Shown here: piece after piece, positions 61,701 to 63,659 of the stretch
How the letters are laid out: the number at the start of each line of letters is the position of its first letter
Position numbering within the stretch: position 1 is the first letter of the stretch
Assembly: GCF_032854445.1 (NCBI RefSeq)
Contig: NC_088298.1
Span: 23,585,295 to 23,649,294, forward strand
Reading direction: 5' to 3'
DNA from: Liolophura sinensis
Taxonomy: Eukaryota; Mollusca; Polyplacophora; Chitonida; Chitonidae
DNA length: 64,000 nucleotides
Position numbers and translations under genes: made by a program
Notes under the pieces: generated by a model
The model's database searches: none
Told to the model about the DNA's origin: nothing
What the model saw: the letters and a program-made list of their open reading frames with translations, nothing else

Positions 61701-62826
61701 TCCACGGCAAGCGATAATTTCAAATTCCTCTCAAAAACTTAATCTGTTAAATTTCACAAATTTAATTTAAAGCCTGTTGGCTGAGAGATGCTAGAGTGTA
61801 TTCTGTTATTTTAACACAGTATTCTGTCATATTCAACATTATGTCATGTTAGTCTAAAAGAATGGTTACATTGAATTAACAGAATATATGTGTGATATTT
61901 AACAGAATAACCTGCTGCAATAGCGGAATACATTCCACCAATAGACATTCGGACAACAGACATTCTGTTAAAACGAACAGATTAATTTATTGAGTGTAAG
62001 AACGTGTAACCAAGACTTTCACGTAAAAATCTACGAGGGAATGATAAGCAGACCTGGGCCCAGTTGTTCGAAAGTGTATTAACAAATATTGGTATTACGT
62101 CATATTTTAGACTGAAAATGTTAGCCGAACTCCGTATCCAAAGCAGTTCTCCAAAGTCGAAGTGTAGCAGCAGTTTTAGTTCATATTTAATGTTATGCTA
62201 CACAATTTTTTTTAGGCCAAGTGCAAAATTGAAGACTTGGTTTAAAGTTAAATCTGGTATAAAGTCTTAAACCTGTTTTGGACAACCGGGCCCTGTATAC
62301 ATGAAAAGTCGTCACAGAGTAGATTTGCTTTTAATGTGCTTTGTTTTTTTCAGCGCTCATTATATTCTTTCTAACATGGAGTCATGATGGTACGAATATT
62401 TGGTAGAAATGTCACTTTTGACACAATTGTAATCTCATTGTAGTTAGATCCATAGTCGTAAATAAACCCTTTGAATAATATAATTGTTGAGATATGCATA
62501 TTCCAAAGGCTATTCTGTAGAATTCATAAGCACAAATATGAGTTGCAAACGTACATCTAATTTTGACTTCTGTCCGTGTACACGTCCGCCAGTTTTCACT
62601 CTGTATTAATGAATAAGATTACTTCAAATAAAATTGCCGAGGATCACAAACTGATTTAGGGCCTACGTGACCTTCAGATCACAAACTGATTTAGGGTCTA
62701 CGTGACCTTCAGATCACAAACTGATTTAGGGTCTACGTGACCTTCAGTTTACGTAGGGTTACGTGTACTGGAGCTCTTAATGCAGCTCTGACATGCACAT
62801 CTTACCTCCCGTACCTCTTCCCGAAA
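500..62826 (-). CDS. Giant multi-exon VWA-domain protein gene (partial at both ends)
   Basis: The gene joins 21 VWA-domain exons and 23 short linker exons listed separately below, in strict alternation except for one double linker. Every exon is phase 1 at both ends and flanked by AG/GT, and no junction codon is a stop, which strongly supports one reading frame of about 4,450 residues. VWA domains bind extracellular ligands through a metal ion held by a DxSxS, T and D triad (MIDAS). That triad is intact in 20 of 21 domains. A Cys just inside each domain start and another at its end probably form the usual VWA-closing disulphide. The architecture resembles extracellular-matrix VWA proteins (matrilins, collagen VI/XII VWA arrays, mollusc shell or byssus VWA proteins), but I see no collagen, EGF, chitin-binding or transmembrane module. 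The terminal exons lie outside the window or are unrecognised. Homology to VWA is sure; the biological role is inferred. Confidence 0.85.
1013..1579 (-). CDS. VWA domain exon 21 (divergent)
   Basis: 567 nt, acceptor CATCCAG, donor GTAAGTATT. CIGAKADIVVVLDASTSV (Cys, DxSxS), YNYGSTNTAGGLETMRTEMF (Thr) and VIMTDGISNINSQRTIPE (Asp), ending YASICSG with the closing Cys. It is more diverged than exons 14-20 (VNTYRSKADIINAISSVP region, REGITIFAIGIGLTDTREL). It is the last VWA exon in transcript order within the window. Confidence 0.92.
1580..2097. other. Intron, nothing firm
   Basis: AT-rich intron upstream of VWA exon 21. A faint SINE-like remnant (ttgattgattgatagattga, ggtggaggaaaccgc) may be present at 1,955-2,060. 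Confidence 0.4.
2098..3168. repeat. 69-bp minisatellite, about 15 copies
   Basis: Unit catgaagagccgatataacc, cacagcccagccatcatgag, ccggattcgtgccatcctgc, cacattatt. The plus frame is open over 347 codons (repeat MKSRYNPQSSHHEPDSC then HPATLF) because 69 is divisible by three. No splice or start context, and it lies antisense in an intron. Copies differ at a few sites, many of which change the amino acid. Confidence 0.95.
3617..3691 (-). CDS. Linker exon, 75 nt, Thr/Pro
   Basis: Acceptor GCTACAG, donor GTGAGA, phase 1-1. PETPRPTPAPTTPRPTTTP then MPLPR. Confidence 0.82.
4032..4598 (-). CDS. VWA domain exon 20
   Basis: 567 nt, acceptor TTGCTCAG, donor GTGAGTATAA. CIGTEADIVVVVDASTSV, YNYGSTNTADGIKTMRTEMF and VVLTDGVSNINS, ending SLCI. 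The exon ends in A instead of the usual G, so the junction codon to the next linker is AAC (Asn) rather than GAx. MIDAS and Cys pair intact. Confidence 0.93.
5077..5136 (-). CDS. Linker exon, 60 nt, Thr/Pro
   Basis: Acceptor TTTTCAG, donor GTAAATACC, phase 1-1. PETPKPTPPPTTPRPTTLQ. Confidence 0.85.
5137..6889. other. Intron, nothing recognised
   Basis: AT-rich intron with a purine-rich strand (gaagaagaaaaggaaaacg type) at about 5,215-5,400, whose complementary minus-strand ORFs are S/F-rich artefacts. No exon, RNA gene or mobile element supported. Confidence 0.5.
6890..8680. repeat. 51-bp minisatellite rich in TGACGTCA
   Basis: About 30 copies of gacgtcatacgaatgacgtg, ttctgaatatgaggacagag, tcaagaaaatt, with a diverged right end reaching toward VWA exon 19. 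At least a dozen units carry the palindrome TGACGTCA, and most carry inverted arms acgtcat / atgacgt. Both strands stay open for long stretches because 51 is a multiple of three. Not coding. Confidence 0.95.
8810..9376 (-). CDS. VWA domain exon 19
   Basis: 567 nt, acceptor CACCCAG, donor GTGAGTAAG. CIGSEADIVVVVDASTSV, YNYGSTNTADGIKTMRTEMF and VVLTDGVSNINS, ending SLCIG. It shares TELNFQ with exon 18 where other copies have TEFNFQ, so the two are sister duplicates. Confidence 0.94.
9377..9880. other. Intron, nothing recognised
   Basis: Unique AT-rich intron between the 60-nt linker and VWA exon 19. Confidence 0.5.
9881..9940 (-). CDS. Linker exon, 60 nt, Thr/Pro
   Basis: Acceptor TTTCCAG, donor GTAAATACC, phase 1-1. 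VETPKPTPPPTTPRPTTLL. Confidence 0.85.
10150..11110. repeat. Diverged copies of the ACGTCA satellite family
   Basis: Scattered gattcaagaagaaag, cacacgaat and atgacgtgt blocks at irregular spacing between VWA exon 18 and the 9.9-kb linker. They are an old, degraded form of the neighbouring 51/58-bp arrays. Confidence 0.7.
11182..11748 (-). CDS. VWA domain exon 18
   Basis: 567 nt, acceptor TTGCTCAG, donor GTGAGT. CIGSEADIVVVVDASTSV, ISQIPYNYGSTNTADGIKT and VVLTDGVSNINS, ending SLCIG. It differs from exon 19 at few positions (for example PESDLARQ for PEADLARQ and QNLDKTLF for QNIDKTLF). MIDAS and Cys pair intact. Confidence 0.94.
12218..12271 (-). CDS. Linker exon, 54 nt, Thr/Pro
   Basis: Acceptor TTTTCAG, donor GTAAATAC, phase 1-1. 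VKKPKPTPPPTTPRPTL. It shares PKPTPPPTTPRPT with the linkers at 5.1 and 9.9 kb and the same GTAAAT donor. Confidence 0.82.
12846..15110. repeat. 58-bp minisatellite with degenerate right end
   Basis: About 28 copies of ttcaagaagaaagttgtgat, ttgctcacacgaatgacgtg, tgctcaaaataggataga to about 14,530, then increasingly diverged copies. Each unit has inverted arms cacacg / cgtgtg around aatga. Confidence 0.95.
15111..15473. other. Spacer with tRNA-like SINE remnant
   Basis: It includes gtgggagctggattcgaact (B-box-like) and gcctcatagccgaagcgagc near 15,350-15,405. Probably a remnant of a tRNA-derived SINE. No exon seen. Confidence 0.4.
15474..16769. repeat. 161-bp tandem repeat, about eight copies
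   Basis: Start-to-start distances of gtagagattgtcgtcagacg are 161 bp (15485, 15646, 15807). Each copy carries cgtcagacgaatgaagttc, cttgacgatgtgtcagagac and ttttccagtacagagagatt. The last copy is shortened. Confidence 0.93.
16770..18120. repeat. Degenerate satellite tract in intron
   Basis: Diverged repeats built from agaagaaagttgagatt, gtcacataaatgaaag and ttttcccagta-gagattgagactgaag. They are related to the 161-bp repeat on the left and reach to within about 60 bp of VWA exon 17. Minus-strand ORFs here are repeat artefacts. Confidence 0.75.
18166..18732 (-). CDS. VWA domain exon 17
   Basis: 567 nt, acceptor GTTCAG, donor GTGAGTAAG. CIGSEADIVVVVDASTSV, YNYGSTNTADGIKTMRTEMF and VVLTDGVSNINS, ending SLCIG. 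It is preceded in the gene by the 66-nt linker and followed by a 5.9-kb intron filled with satellites. Confidence 0.93.
18733..19429. other. Intron, nothing recognised
   Basis: AT-rich intron. It contains one GC-rich hairpin near 19,156-19,185 (gatgccg and cggcatc arms) of unknown meaning. Confidence 0.45.
19430..19495 (-). CDS. Linker exon, 66 nt, Thr/Pro
   Basis: Acceptor TTTGTAG, donor GTAATC, phase 1-1. VQTPKPTPPPTTTTPRPTT then LL. Confidence 0.8.
   Translation of the reverse strand, partial: RCRRPSRPHHQQRRRLVQPHF
19960..20415. repeat. 27-bp minisatellite
   Basis: About 15 copies of tgttaatgacatcctaaggt plus gtgctcc, with catcc/cgtcat variants. Because 27 is a multiple of three, the minus strand stays open (MTSLTGAHL repeats); I do not regard it as coding. 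The last copy is followed by a short inverted copy (tgacaggagcatacctt). Confidence 0.93.
20531..21097 (-). CDS. VWA domain exon 16
   Basis: 567 nt, acceptor TGACAG region read as TTCTGACAG then AATGTG, donor GTAAGT. ECVGTEADIVVVVDASTSV, YNYGSTNTADGIKTMRTEMF and VVLTDGVSNINS, ending SLCIG. Metal site and Cys pair intact. A 27-bp minisatellite begins about 130 bp past its donor. Confidence 0.92.
21820..22590. repeat. 19-bp minisatellite
   Basis: About 40 copies of gtcagacgtcaagctgaga, with internal deletions that shift some copies. Each full copy carries gacgtca. Confidence 0.95.
23609..23710 (-). CDS. Linker exon, 102 nt, poly-threonine
   Basis: Acceptor GTTACAG, donor GTAGTC, phase 1-1. After IE it encodes an uninterrupted run of 24 Thr (mixed ACA, ACG, ACT, ACC codons), then PPPTPLL. 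It is the longest linker. The mixed codons argue that the Thr run is selected as protein rather than being a pure microsatellite. It is a likely densely O-glycosylated spacer. Confidence 0.8.
   Translation of the reverse strand, partial: RLKQRRQQQRLQLQPPPQPPPRQQQQLLRQHLF
23785..24065. repeat. 71-bp tandem repeat, four copies
   Basis: Unit ggaaagtctcctaagggctt, then aactttgatattgacatttt and caacattcaaaacgaccact. Copies start 71 bp apart. It lies just upstream of the poly-Thr linker exon. Confidence 0.9.
24763..25329 (-). CDS. VWA domain exon 15
   Basis: 567 nt, acceptor TTTTGTAG, donor GTAAGT. CVGAEADIVVVVDASTSV, LAQIPYNYGSTNTADGIKT and VVLTDGVSNINS, ending SLCIG; MIDAS and Cys pair intact. 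It has ITLYAIG and QSLFKSL, spellings otherwise seen in the 1.51-kb array, so it mixes features of two subfamilies. Confidence 0.92.
25330..26449. other. Intron, nothing recognised
   Basis: Unique AT-rich sequence between the 25-bp minisatellite and VWA exon 15. Short ORFs at 25.5-25.8 kb show no domain or splice context. Confidence 0.5.
26450..26965. repeat. ~25-bp AT-rich minisatellite
   Basis: Irregular repeats of aggtcaggattttaatataa with alternating ttct and acaaacta spacers, about 18-20 copies, immediately downstream of the 27.0-kb linker. Confidence 0.85.
26981..27058 (-). CDS. Linker exon, 78 nt, Thr/Pro
   Basis: Acceptor GGCAG, donor GTAAGG, phase 1-1. It encodes VTTPKPRPTTPKPTPPPTP then PPSPQL. 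It has the same length as the array linkers but a different PT rhythm. Confidence 0.8.
27535..28101 (-). CDS. VWA domain exon 14
   Basis: 567 nt, acceptor CCCGTAG, donor GTGAGT. CVGAEADIVVVVDASTSV, YNYGSTNTADGIKTMRTEMF and VVLTDGVSNINS, ending SLCIG. It is close to exon 6, 17.9 kb away, in acceptor, exon and upstream intron. Confidence 0.93.
28159..28200 (-). pseudogene. VWA exon fragment beside exon 14
   Basis: About 42 nt matching the DVVVVDASTSVTT part of VWA exons, in the intron upstream of exon 14. Flanking intron (aagataaaacacag, tagagtgaaag) matches the fragment at 46065-46120. Confidence 0.75.
28614..28643 (-). CDS. Linker exon, 30 nt, Pro-rich
   Basis: Acceptor TTTCAG, donor GTGAGTGT, phase 1-1. 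It encodes ATVPPPPVQ plus split codons. Short, but both splice sites are strong and its position fits the alternation. Confidence 0.6.
29829..29955. repeat. 36-bp tandem repeat, about 3.3 copies
   Basis: Unit atcagttcaaagaaatccat and following catgatatatcaaaca, with one or two substitutions between copies. Confidence 0.9.
30600..30960. repeat. Degenerate ~18-20 bp repeats
   Basis: Irregular repeats of gtaatgtaatggatgataa type. Long minus-strand ORFs here are rich in I, T, Y, L and H and simply reflect the repeat. Confidence 0.75.
32006..32569 (-). CDS. VWA domain exon 13 (divergent)
   Basis: 564 nt, acceptor TTAATAG, donor GTATGT. It is one codon short because it reads CGSRADI where others read CIGTEADI. 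VLDASTSV, YNYGSTNTADALKTMRTEMF and VMTDGVSNINS give an intact MIDAS, and LSLCVG gives the closing Cys. It is clearly diverged (VKNSDIDSGNVRIGILTYS) yet sits between two homogeneous subfamilies, so it escaped the homogenisation on both sides. Confidence 0.9.
32570..35035. other. Intron, no coding signal
   Basis: AT-rich sequence between VWA exon 13 and the 39-nt linker. Apart from the SINE-like element at 34.05 kb I see no exon, RNA gene or tandem repeat. An imperfect inverted repeat built on cgctctccacgctt / gcgtgtaaagcgga lies near 34,920-34,970. Confidence 0.5.
34054..34302 (+). mobile_element. SINE-like interspersed repeat
   Basis: It starts with a tttatttatt tract, then tggtgttttacgccgtactc, a GC-rich body (ggccagccttatggtggg, gcccgggggaaacccacg), and a tRNA-like end (cttgaactcacagcgaccgc, gctttagcgcgct). 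It is one of four copies in the window and the most complete. I recognise it as a common non-coding repeat of lophotrochozoan genomes from memory. ORFs inside it are not genes. Confidence 0.75.
35036..35074 (-). CDS. Linker exon, 39 nt, Thr/Pro
   Basis: Acceptor TTTTCAG, donor GTACGT, phase 1-1. It encodes VTPKPTPPPTTT, a shortened version of the array linker, between VWA exons 12 and 13. Confidence 0.75.
35341..35600 (+). mobile_element. SINE-like element with inverted second half
   Basis: It begins with the family's head (atcggtgttttacgccgtactcaa), passes gcgacgacggccagcataatggtgg and ggaaaccgggcagagc, then degrades. It is followed by an inverted partial copy of the same head (tactcaggtttcctctagcc, cattgcataagt). 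The two halves could fold back. Related copies are at 34.05, 47.25 and 52.43 kb. Confidence 0.65.
35712..36278 (-). CDS. VWA domain exon 12 (array unit 6)
   Basis: 567 nt, acceptor ATTGCAG, donor GTAAGTATC. Array consensus with intact MIDAS and Cys pair. It is the last array unit in transcript order; the intron past its donor is unrelated to the array. Confidence 0.95.
36586..36663 (-). CDS. Linker exon, 78 nt, Thr/Pro (array)
   Basis: Acceptor TTTCAG, donor GTGCGG, phase 1-1. Val variant (PPPVLK). Confidence 0.85.
37222..37788 (-). CDS. VWA domain exon 11 (array unit 5)
   Basis: 567 nt, acceptor ATTGCAG, donor GTACGT. Array consensus with DASTS, GSTNT, TDGVSN and both Cys. B-type variant, sister of exon 9. 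Confidence 0.95.
38099..38176 (-). CDS. Linker exon, 78 nt, Thr/Pro (array)
   Basis: Acceptor TTTCAG, donor GTGCGG, phase 1-1. Ile variant (PPPILK). Confidence 0.85.
38736..39302 (-). CDS. VWA domain exon 10 (array unit 4)
   Basis: 567 nt, acceptor ATTGCAG, donor GTAAGT. Array consensus, MIDAS and Cys pair intact. A-type variant; with its upstream intron it matches exon 12 almost base for base. Confidence 0.95.
39610..39687 (-). CDS. Linker exon, 78 nt, Thr/Pro (array)
   Basis: Acceptor TTTCAG, donor GTGCGG, phase 1-1. Val variant (PPPVLK), as in the copy at 36.6 kb. Confidence 0.85.
40246..40812 (-). CDS. VWA domain exon 9 (array unit 3)
   Basis: 567 nt, acceptor ATTGCAG, donor GTACGT. 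It encodes the array consensus with intact MIDAS and Cys pair. B-type variant; exon and flanks appear identical or nearly so to exon 11, 3,024 bp away. Confidence 0.95.
41123..41200 (-). CDS. Linker exon, 78 nt, Thr/Pro (array)
   Basis: Acceptor TTTCAG, donor GTGCGG, phase 1-1. Ile variant (PPPILK), identical in reading to the copies at 42.6 and 38.1 kb. Confidence 0.85.
41760..42326 (-). CDS. VWA domain exon 8 (array unit 2)
   Basis: 567 nt, acceptor ATTGCAG, donor GTAAGT. The protein is the array consensus with DASTS, GSTNT and TDGVSN and the Cys pair (ECIGTEAD, SLCVG). It is the A-type variant, matching exons 10 and 12 at its donor side, and lies 3,024 bp from exon 10. Confidence 0.95.
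42636..42713 (-). CDS. Linker exon, 78 nt, Thr/Pro (array)
   Basis: Acceptor TTTCAG, donor GTGCGG (weak), phase 1-1. VTPKPTPRPTPKPTPPP then TTPPPILK. It is an Ile variant of the array linker. Confidence 0.85.
43272..43838 (-). CDS. VWA domain exon 7 (array unit 1)
   Basis: 567 nt, acceptor GTTTTAG, donor GTACGT. It starts CIGTEADIVVVVDASTSV and has YNHGSTNTADGLKAMRTQMF and VVLTDGVSNINS, ending SLCVG. It is the most upstream array unit. It differs from the other five at the protein level by Val for Ile in AGVTLYAIG, and its acceptor-side intron is unrelated to that of the other units. Confidence 0.93.
43907..43978 (-). CDS. Candidate second linker exon, 72 nt, Thr/Ser/Pro
   Basis: Acceptor GTTTAG, donor GTAATA, phase 1-1, open frame APQFTTTSRPSSTHNPDITP then IRL. 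It lies between the 44.6-kb linker and VWA exon 7, giving the only place with two linkers in a row. Splice signals, length and composition fit, but there is no second copy to confirm it. Confidence 0.5.
44637..44714 (-). CDS. Linker exon, 78 nt, Thr/Pro
   Basis: Acceptor TCAG (upstream cag of the gcggtgac start), donor GTACAG, phase 1-1. It encodes VTPKPTPRPTPKPTPPP followed by TTPPPILK. It is the outlier copy of the linker repeated five times at 36.6-42.7 kb, with the same length but a diverged intron. A Thr/Pro stretch of this kind should be extended and O-glycosylated. Confidence 0.8.
44836..44866. repeat. (ATTC)n microsatellite
   Basis: About seven perfect ATTC tetranucleotides in the intron upstream of the 44.6-kb linker exon. 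Confidence 0.9.
45438..46004 (-). CDS. VWA domain exon 6
   Basis: Acceptor CCCGTAG, donor GTAGGT, 567 nt. It opens CVGAEADIVVVVDASTSV and has YNYGSTNTADGIKTMRTEMF and VVLTDGVSNINS, ending SLCVG. MIDAS and Cys pair are intact. A local difference is TSRTGDRPGIQN where most copies have TRRNGDRPNVQN. Exon, acceptor and upstream intron match VWA exon 14, so the two are duplicates that carried intron sequence with them. Confidence 0.9.
46065..46120 (-). pseudogene. VWA exon fragment (N-terminal relic)
   Basis: About 55 nt matching the start of a VWA exon. On the minus strand it reads NTEADVVVVDASTSVTT and then runs into a stop. It lies in the intron just upstream of VWA exon 6. A sister fragment sits in the same position beside VWA exon 14 (28159-28200), with matching flanking intron sequence. 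It has no paired splice sites, so it is a relic. Confidence 0.75.
46619..46654 (-). CDS. Linker exon, 36 nt, next to an (ATT)n tract
   Basis: Acceptor ATTACAG, donor GTAAGA, phase 1-1. It encodes KPPPLLPKPSQ. The usual polypyrimidine tract is replaced by an (ATT)n microsatellite ending right at the acceptor, so splice efficiency could depend on repeat length. Confidence 0.6.
46659..46728. repeat. (AAT)n microsatellite
   Basis: About 70 bp of nearly pure AAT/ATA trinucleotide with a few interruptions (aac, act). It adjoins the acceptor of the 36-nt linker exon on the minus strand. Confidence 0.9.
47253..47465 (+). mobile_element. SINE-like element, truncated near an exon
   Basis: tttatttatttcattggtgt head, gcccagcattatggtgggag body and agcccgggggaaacccac, ending at gaactcaaagcgaccgcttt. 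It stops about 20 bp before the donor of VWA exon 5, so it sits almost at the splice site. Confidence 0.75.
47485..48051 (-). CDS. VWA domain exon 5
   Basis: Acceptor TTTTGACAG, donor GTAAGT, 567 nt. CASARADIVIVLDASTSV gives the first Cys and DxSxS. NHGSTNTADGLKTMRTQMF and LTDGVSNINSRRTIPE complete the MIDAS, and SAFCV carries the last Cys. The NHGSTNTADGL and RTQMF spellings are those of the tandem array at 35.7-43.8 kb, so this exon may be the closest outlier of that subfamily. A SINE-like element ends about 20 bp beyond its donor. Confidence 0.9.
48052..50306. other. Intron with an unexplained plus-strand ORF
   Basis: Between VWA exon 5 and the 51-nt linker. It holds the decayed linker at 49.8 kb, a perfect 11-bp inverted repeat at 48,382-48,411, and a 154-codon plus-strand ORF at 48,461-48,925 (YIQDIHVHFIYGHF, several Cys) that I cannot assign. 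The ORF may be a transposon remnant or chance. Confidence 0.45.
49826..49859 (-). pseudogene. Possible decayed linker exon
   Basis: An AG-bounded segment (TTTCACAG acceptor, GTAAAT donor) of 34 nt with a reading KQPVSPIQ that resembles TQPVSPS of the neighbouring linker at 50307-50357. Its length is not a multiple of three and no acceptor gives phase 1, so including it would break the frame. I read it as a duplicated linker that has decayed. A chance resemblance is possible. Confidence 0.3.
50307..50357 (-). CDS. Linker exon, 51 nt, Pro/Ser-rich
   Basis: Acceptor TTCCAG, donor GTAAGTATAG, phase 1-1. It encodes NLPTQPVSPSRPISPS. It lies between VWA exons 4 and 5. A related but frame-broken copy is at 49826-49859. 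Confidence 0.65.
50358..53063. other. Intron, nothing beyond a SINE
   Basis: AT-rich intron between the 51-nt linker and VWA exon 4. Only the minus-strand SINE-like copy at 52.43 kb is recognisable. Confidence 0.5.
52428..52680 (-). mobile_element. SINE-like element, minus orientation
   Basis: Reverse complement of the family at 34.05 kb: tRNA-like end gtgcgtctccctgtggttag, body ctcccatcataatgctgggc, head attcttggatatgacgggga. It is more diverged than the 34-kb copy. Confidence 0.65.
53064..53630 (-). CDS. VWA domain exon 4
   Basis: Acceptor CTATTCAG with a T-rich tract, donor GTTAGT, 567 nt. It begins CSTSTADIVIALDASTSVTEENF (first Cys and MIDAS DxSxS), contains RWGSTNTADAL and LITDGLSNINS, and ends SSICVG. 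It has Trp where most copies have Asn-Tyr before GSTNT. The domain is complete with metal site and disulphide Cys pair. Confidence 0.88.
54043..54087 (-). CDS. Linker exon, 45 nt, Pro/Leu-rich
   Basis: Acceptor CATTCAG, donor GTAAGA, phase 1-1. It encodes QGVRLPPRLPDLPP plus split codons. Placement between VWA exons 3 and 4, both splice signals and the phase support it. It contains no Thr, unlike the later linkers. Confidence 0.65.
54671..55243 (-). CDS. VWA domain exon 3
   Basis: Acceptor CTGTTAG, donor GTAAGT, 573 nt. The 6 extra nucleotides are two codons (QS) before the first Cys. The domain has LLDASTSV (MIDAS DxSxS), GSTNTANAL (Thr) and LTDGVSNVNS (Asp), and ends FNSICRR with the closing Cys. 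It is an early-diverged member: acidic substitutions such as QEIDDMADKPLDKHRYLVDD occur where others have REIDGIANKPLDKYRFNVDD. Complete frame, intact metal site. Confidence 0.88.
55625..55684 (-). CDS. Linker exon, 60 nt, basic Pro/Arg
   Basis: Acceptor ATGCAG, donor GTAGGC, phase 1-1. It encodes RKRRPRPTRPPAEDLTLGT. The strongly basic RKRR start differs from all other linkers and could be a furin-type cleavage site in a secreted protein. That is a motif match only. Confidence 0.6.
55685..58259. other. Intron with SINE, no exon found
   Basis: Between the 60-nt linker and VWA exon 2. A tRNA-type SINE lies at 56.12-56.47 kb. A 101-codon plus-strand ORF at 55,833-56,138 ends in the SINE and has no recognisable domain. 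Two near-identical ~45-bp direct repeats (tttcatgagttaattcaaat) occur at about 56,600-56,690. Confidence 0.5.
56122..56475 (-). mobile_element. tRNA-derived SINE
   Basis: On the minus strand it begins ggccccgatagcacagttgg, tagagcgtc, a good polymerase III A-box, followed by a B-box-like gggtcgagtcac. A GC-rich body (gctcggggcggggcgcc) and tail toward tctcactctctcaccc follow. It is distinct from the 34-kb family. Confidence 0.7.
58260..58826 (-). CDS. VWA domain exon 2 (degenerate: MIDAS and both cysteines lost)
   Basis: A 567-nt exon (acceptor TTGCAG, perfect donor GTGAGT) with the length, phase and overall VWA pattern of its neighbours: a hydrophobic strand at the start, DVRVALMTYS in the middle, and EITVYAVGVESADKHELQSIASNPG in the second half. 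The metal site is gone. DxSxS is replaced by HMSPH, GSTNT by YVHT, and TDGVSN by MNARSN. The first Cys is missing (NPLLDV). At the end the donor splits the TGT codon, and joining to the next exon gives Leu, so the second Cys is lost too. The frame is open throughout, so it looks like a retained structural domain that no longer binds metal rather than a pseudo-exon. Confidence 0.8.
59183..59300. repeat. 23-bp tandem repeat, five copies
   Basis: Unit gatgacagagatgtagataa tat, almost perfect, ending within 10 bp of the donor of the 59.3-kb linker. Confidence 0.93.
59308..59361 (-). CDS. Linker exon, 54 nt, with N-glycosylation sequon
   Basis: Acceptor TTTAAG, donor GTAAGTG, phase 1-1. It encodes AIPSPNETVVVKTSDPE plus split codons. 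Unlike the later linkers it is not Thr/Pro repetitive. It contains one N-E-T sequon, which would be a possible N-glycan site. A 23-bp minisatellite begins immediately downstream of its donor. Confidence 0.65.
59362..60232. other. Intron with weak SINE remnants
   Basis: Diverged copies of the SINE-like head (taatactgaagaatatttca, acgaccgcggtgacttttatg) at about 59,660-59,760 and related fragments to 60,000. No exon. Confidence 0.4.
60233..60799 (-). CDS. VWA domain exon 1 (divergent, MIDAS intact)
   Basis: A 567-nt exon from acceptor TTTCAG to donor GTGCGT encoding one complete VWA domain. It opens with CSGDLVDLVILLDVSTS, so the MIDAS DxSxS is present, followed by GGSTNTADAL (MIDAS Thr) and IITDGVSN (MIDAS Asp). 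The terminal Cys is in RLCLG. It is clearly divergent from the other domains and more basic (RKRRGDR, MVKNYFEMEGVRKLL). It is the most upstream VWA exon in the window. No signal-peptide exon is visible before it, so it may or may not be the first domain of the protein. Confidence 0.88.
60800..62055. other. Upstream intron or flank, nothing recognised
   Basis: AT-rich. The 84-codon minus-strand ORF at 61,415-61,669 begins MFRSYSQYLLVAAYFYF, slightly signal-peptide-like, but has no phase-1 donor I trust. Short ttctgtta / taacagaat inverted blocks recur at 61,800-61,980. Confidence 0.4.
62056..62293. mobile_element. MITE with GGGCCC terminal inverted repeats
   Basis: Left end gggcccagttgttcgaaa and right end ttttggacaaccgggccc are inverted repeats with two mismatches in about 18 bp, around 200 bp of AT-rich internal sequence. 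No transposase. MITEs with this kind of end are common in marine invertebrates and fish, which is recalled, not searched. No clear target duplication. Confidence 0.7.
62640..62755. repeat. 35-bp tandem repeat, three copies
   Basis: Unit agatcacaaactgatttagg gtctacgtgaccttc, nearly perfect, directly downstream of the candidate 21-nt linker exon. Confidence 0.92.
62806..62826 (-). CDS. Candidate linker exon, 21 nt
   Basis: A micro-exon between a CCACAG acceptor and a GTAAGA donor, phase 1 on both sides, encoding SGRGTG plus split codons. It sits where the alternating pattern predicts a linker before the first VWA exon. It is so short that chance cannot be excluded. It abuts the 19-bp repeat array on its upstream side. 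Confidence 0.35.
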
Positions 62827-62834
62827 CTGTGGAA

Positions 62835-63480
62835 TAAGAAATCATGGGACGTGAGACAAGTGATGAGTTGTGAAACAAGTGATGAGACATGGGGCAAGTG
62901 ATGAGACATTAGTCCAGTGATGAGACATGAGTCAAGTGATGAGATGTGACACAAGTGATGAGACATGAGGCAAGTGATGAGACGTGGCACAAGTGATGAG
63001 ACATGAGTCAAGTGATGAGACATTTTTCTAAGTGATCACACGTTAGACAAAAGATGAGACGTGAGTCAAGTGATGAGACGTGAGACAAGTGATGAGACGT
63101 GAGACAAATGATGAGACGTGAAACAAGTGATGAGACATGAGGCAAGTGATGAGACATGAGACAAGTGATAAGCCGTGAGACAACAGATGAGACATGAGGC
63201 AAATGATGAGACGTGACTCAAGTGAAGATAAATGAAGCAAGTGATGAAGCAAGTGATGAGAAAGGTGACGATTGATGAAATATGAGACAAATGATAAGTC
63301 ATAGGACACGATGATGATCATGAGACTTGAGACGTGCCATGAAATATGAAAGCAGACATGAGACAAATCAGGAGACAAGACAAGTCATCAGACACGTCAT
63401 CAGAAATGAGACATAAAAGGAGAAAGAAGACAAATCATGAGACATGAGGCATGAGAGGCGTGTCATGCGACATGACTGGC
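62835..63480. repeat. 19-bp minisatellite
   Basis: About 30 copies of gatgagacatgaggcaagt, degenerating to the right. Minus-strand S/H/L-rich ORFs here are artefacts. Confidence 0.92.
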
Positions 63481-63659
63481 GAGAAAACATGAGAAAAGTA
63501 ACGAAAGTCATAACACGGTTTACAGGTAATATAATCAATTACTCCTTCATCGATATCGATAACACAGAGGTATTTTCATAGATAACAAAAAATCAGATAG
63601 CAGTCACAGCTAATACATGTATCATCAAATACTTATTCATGGAGAGTAACTTATAGTAC

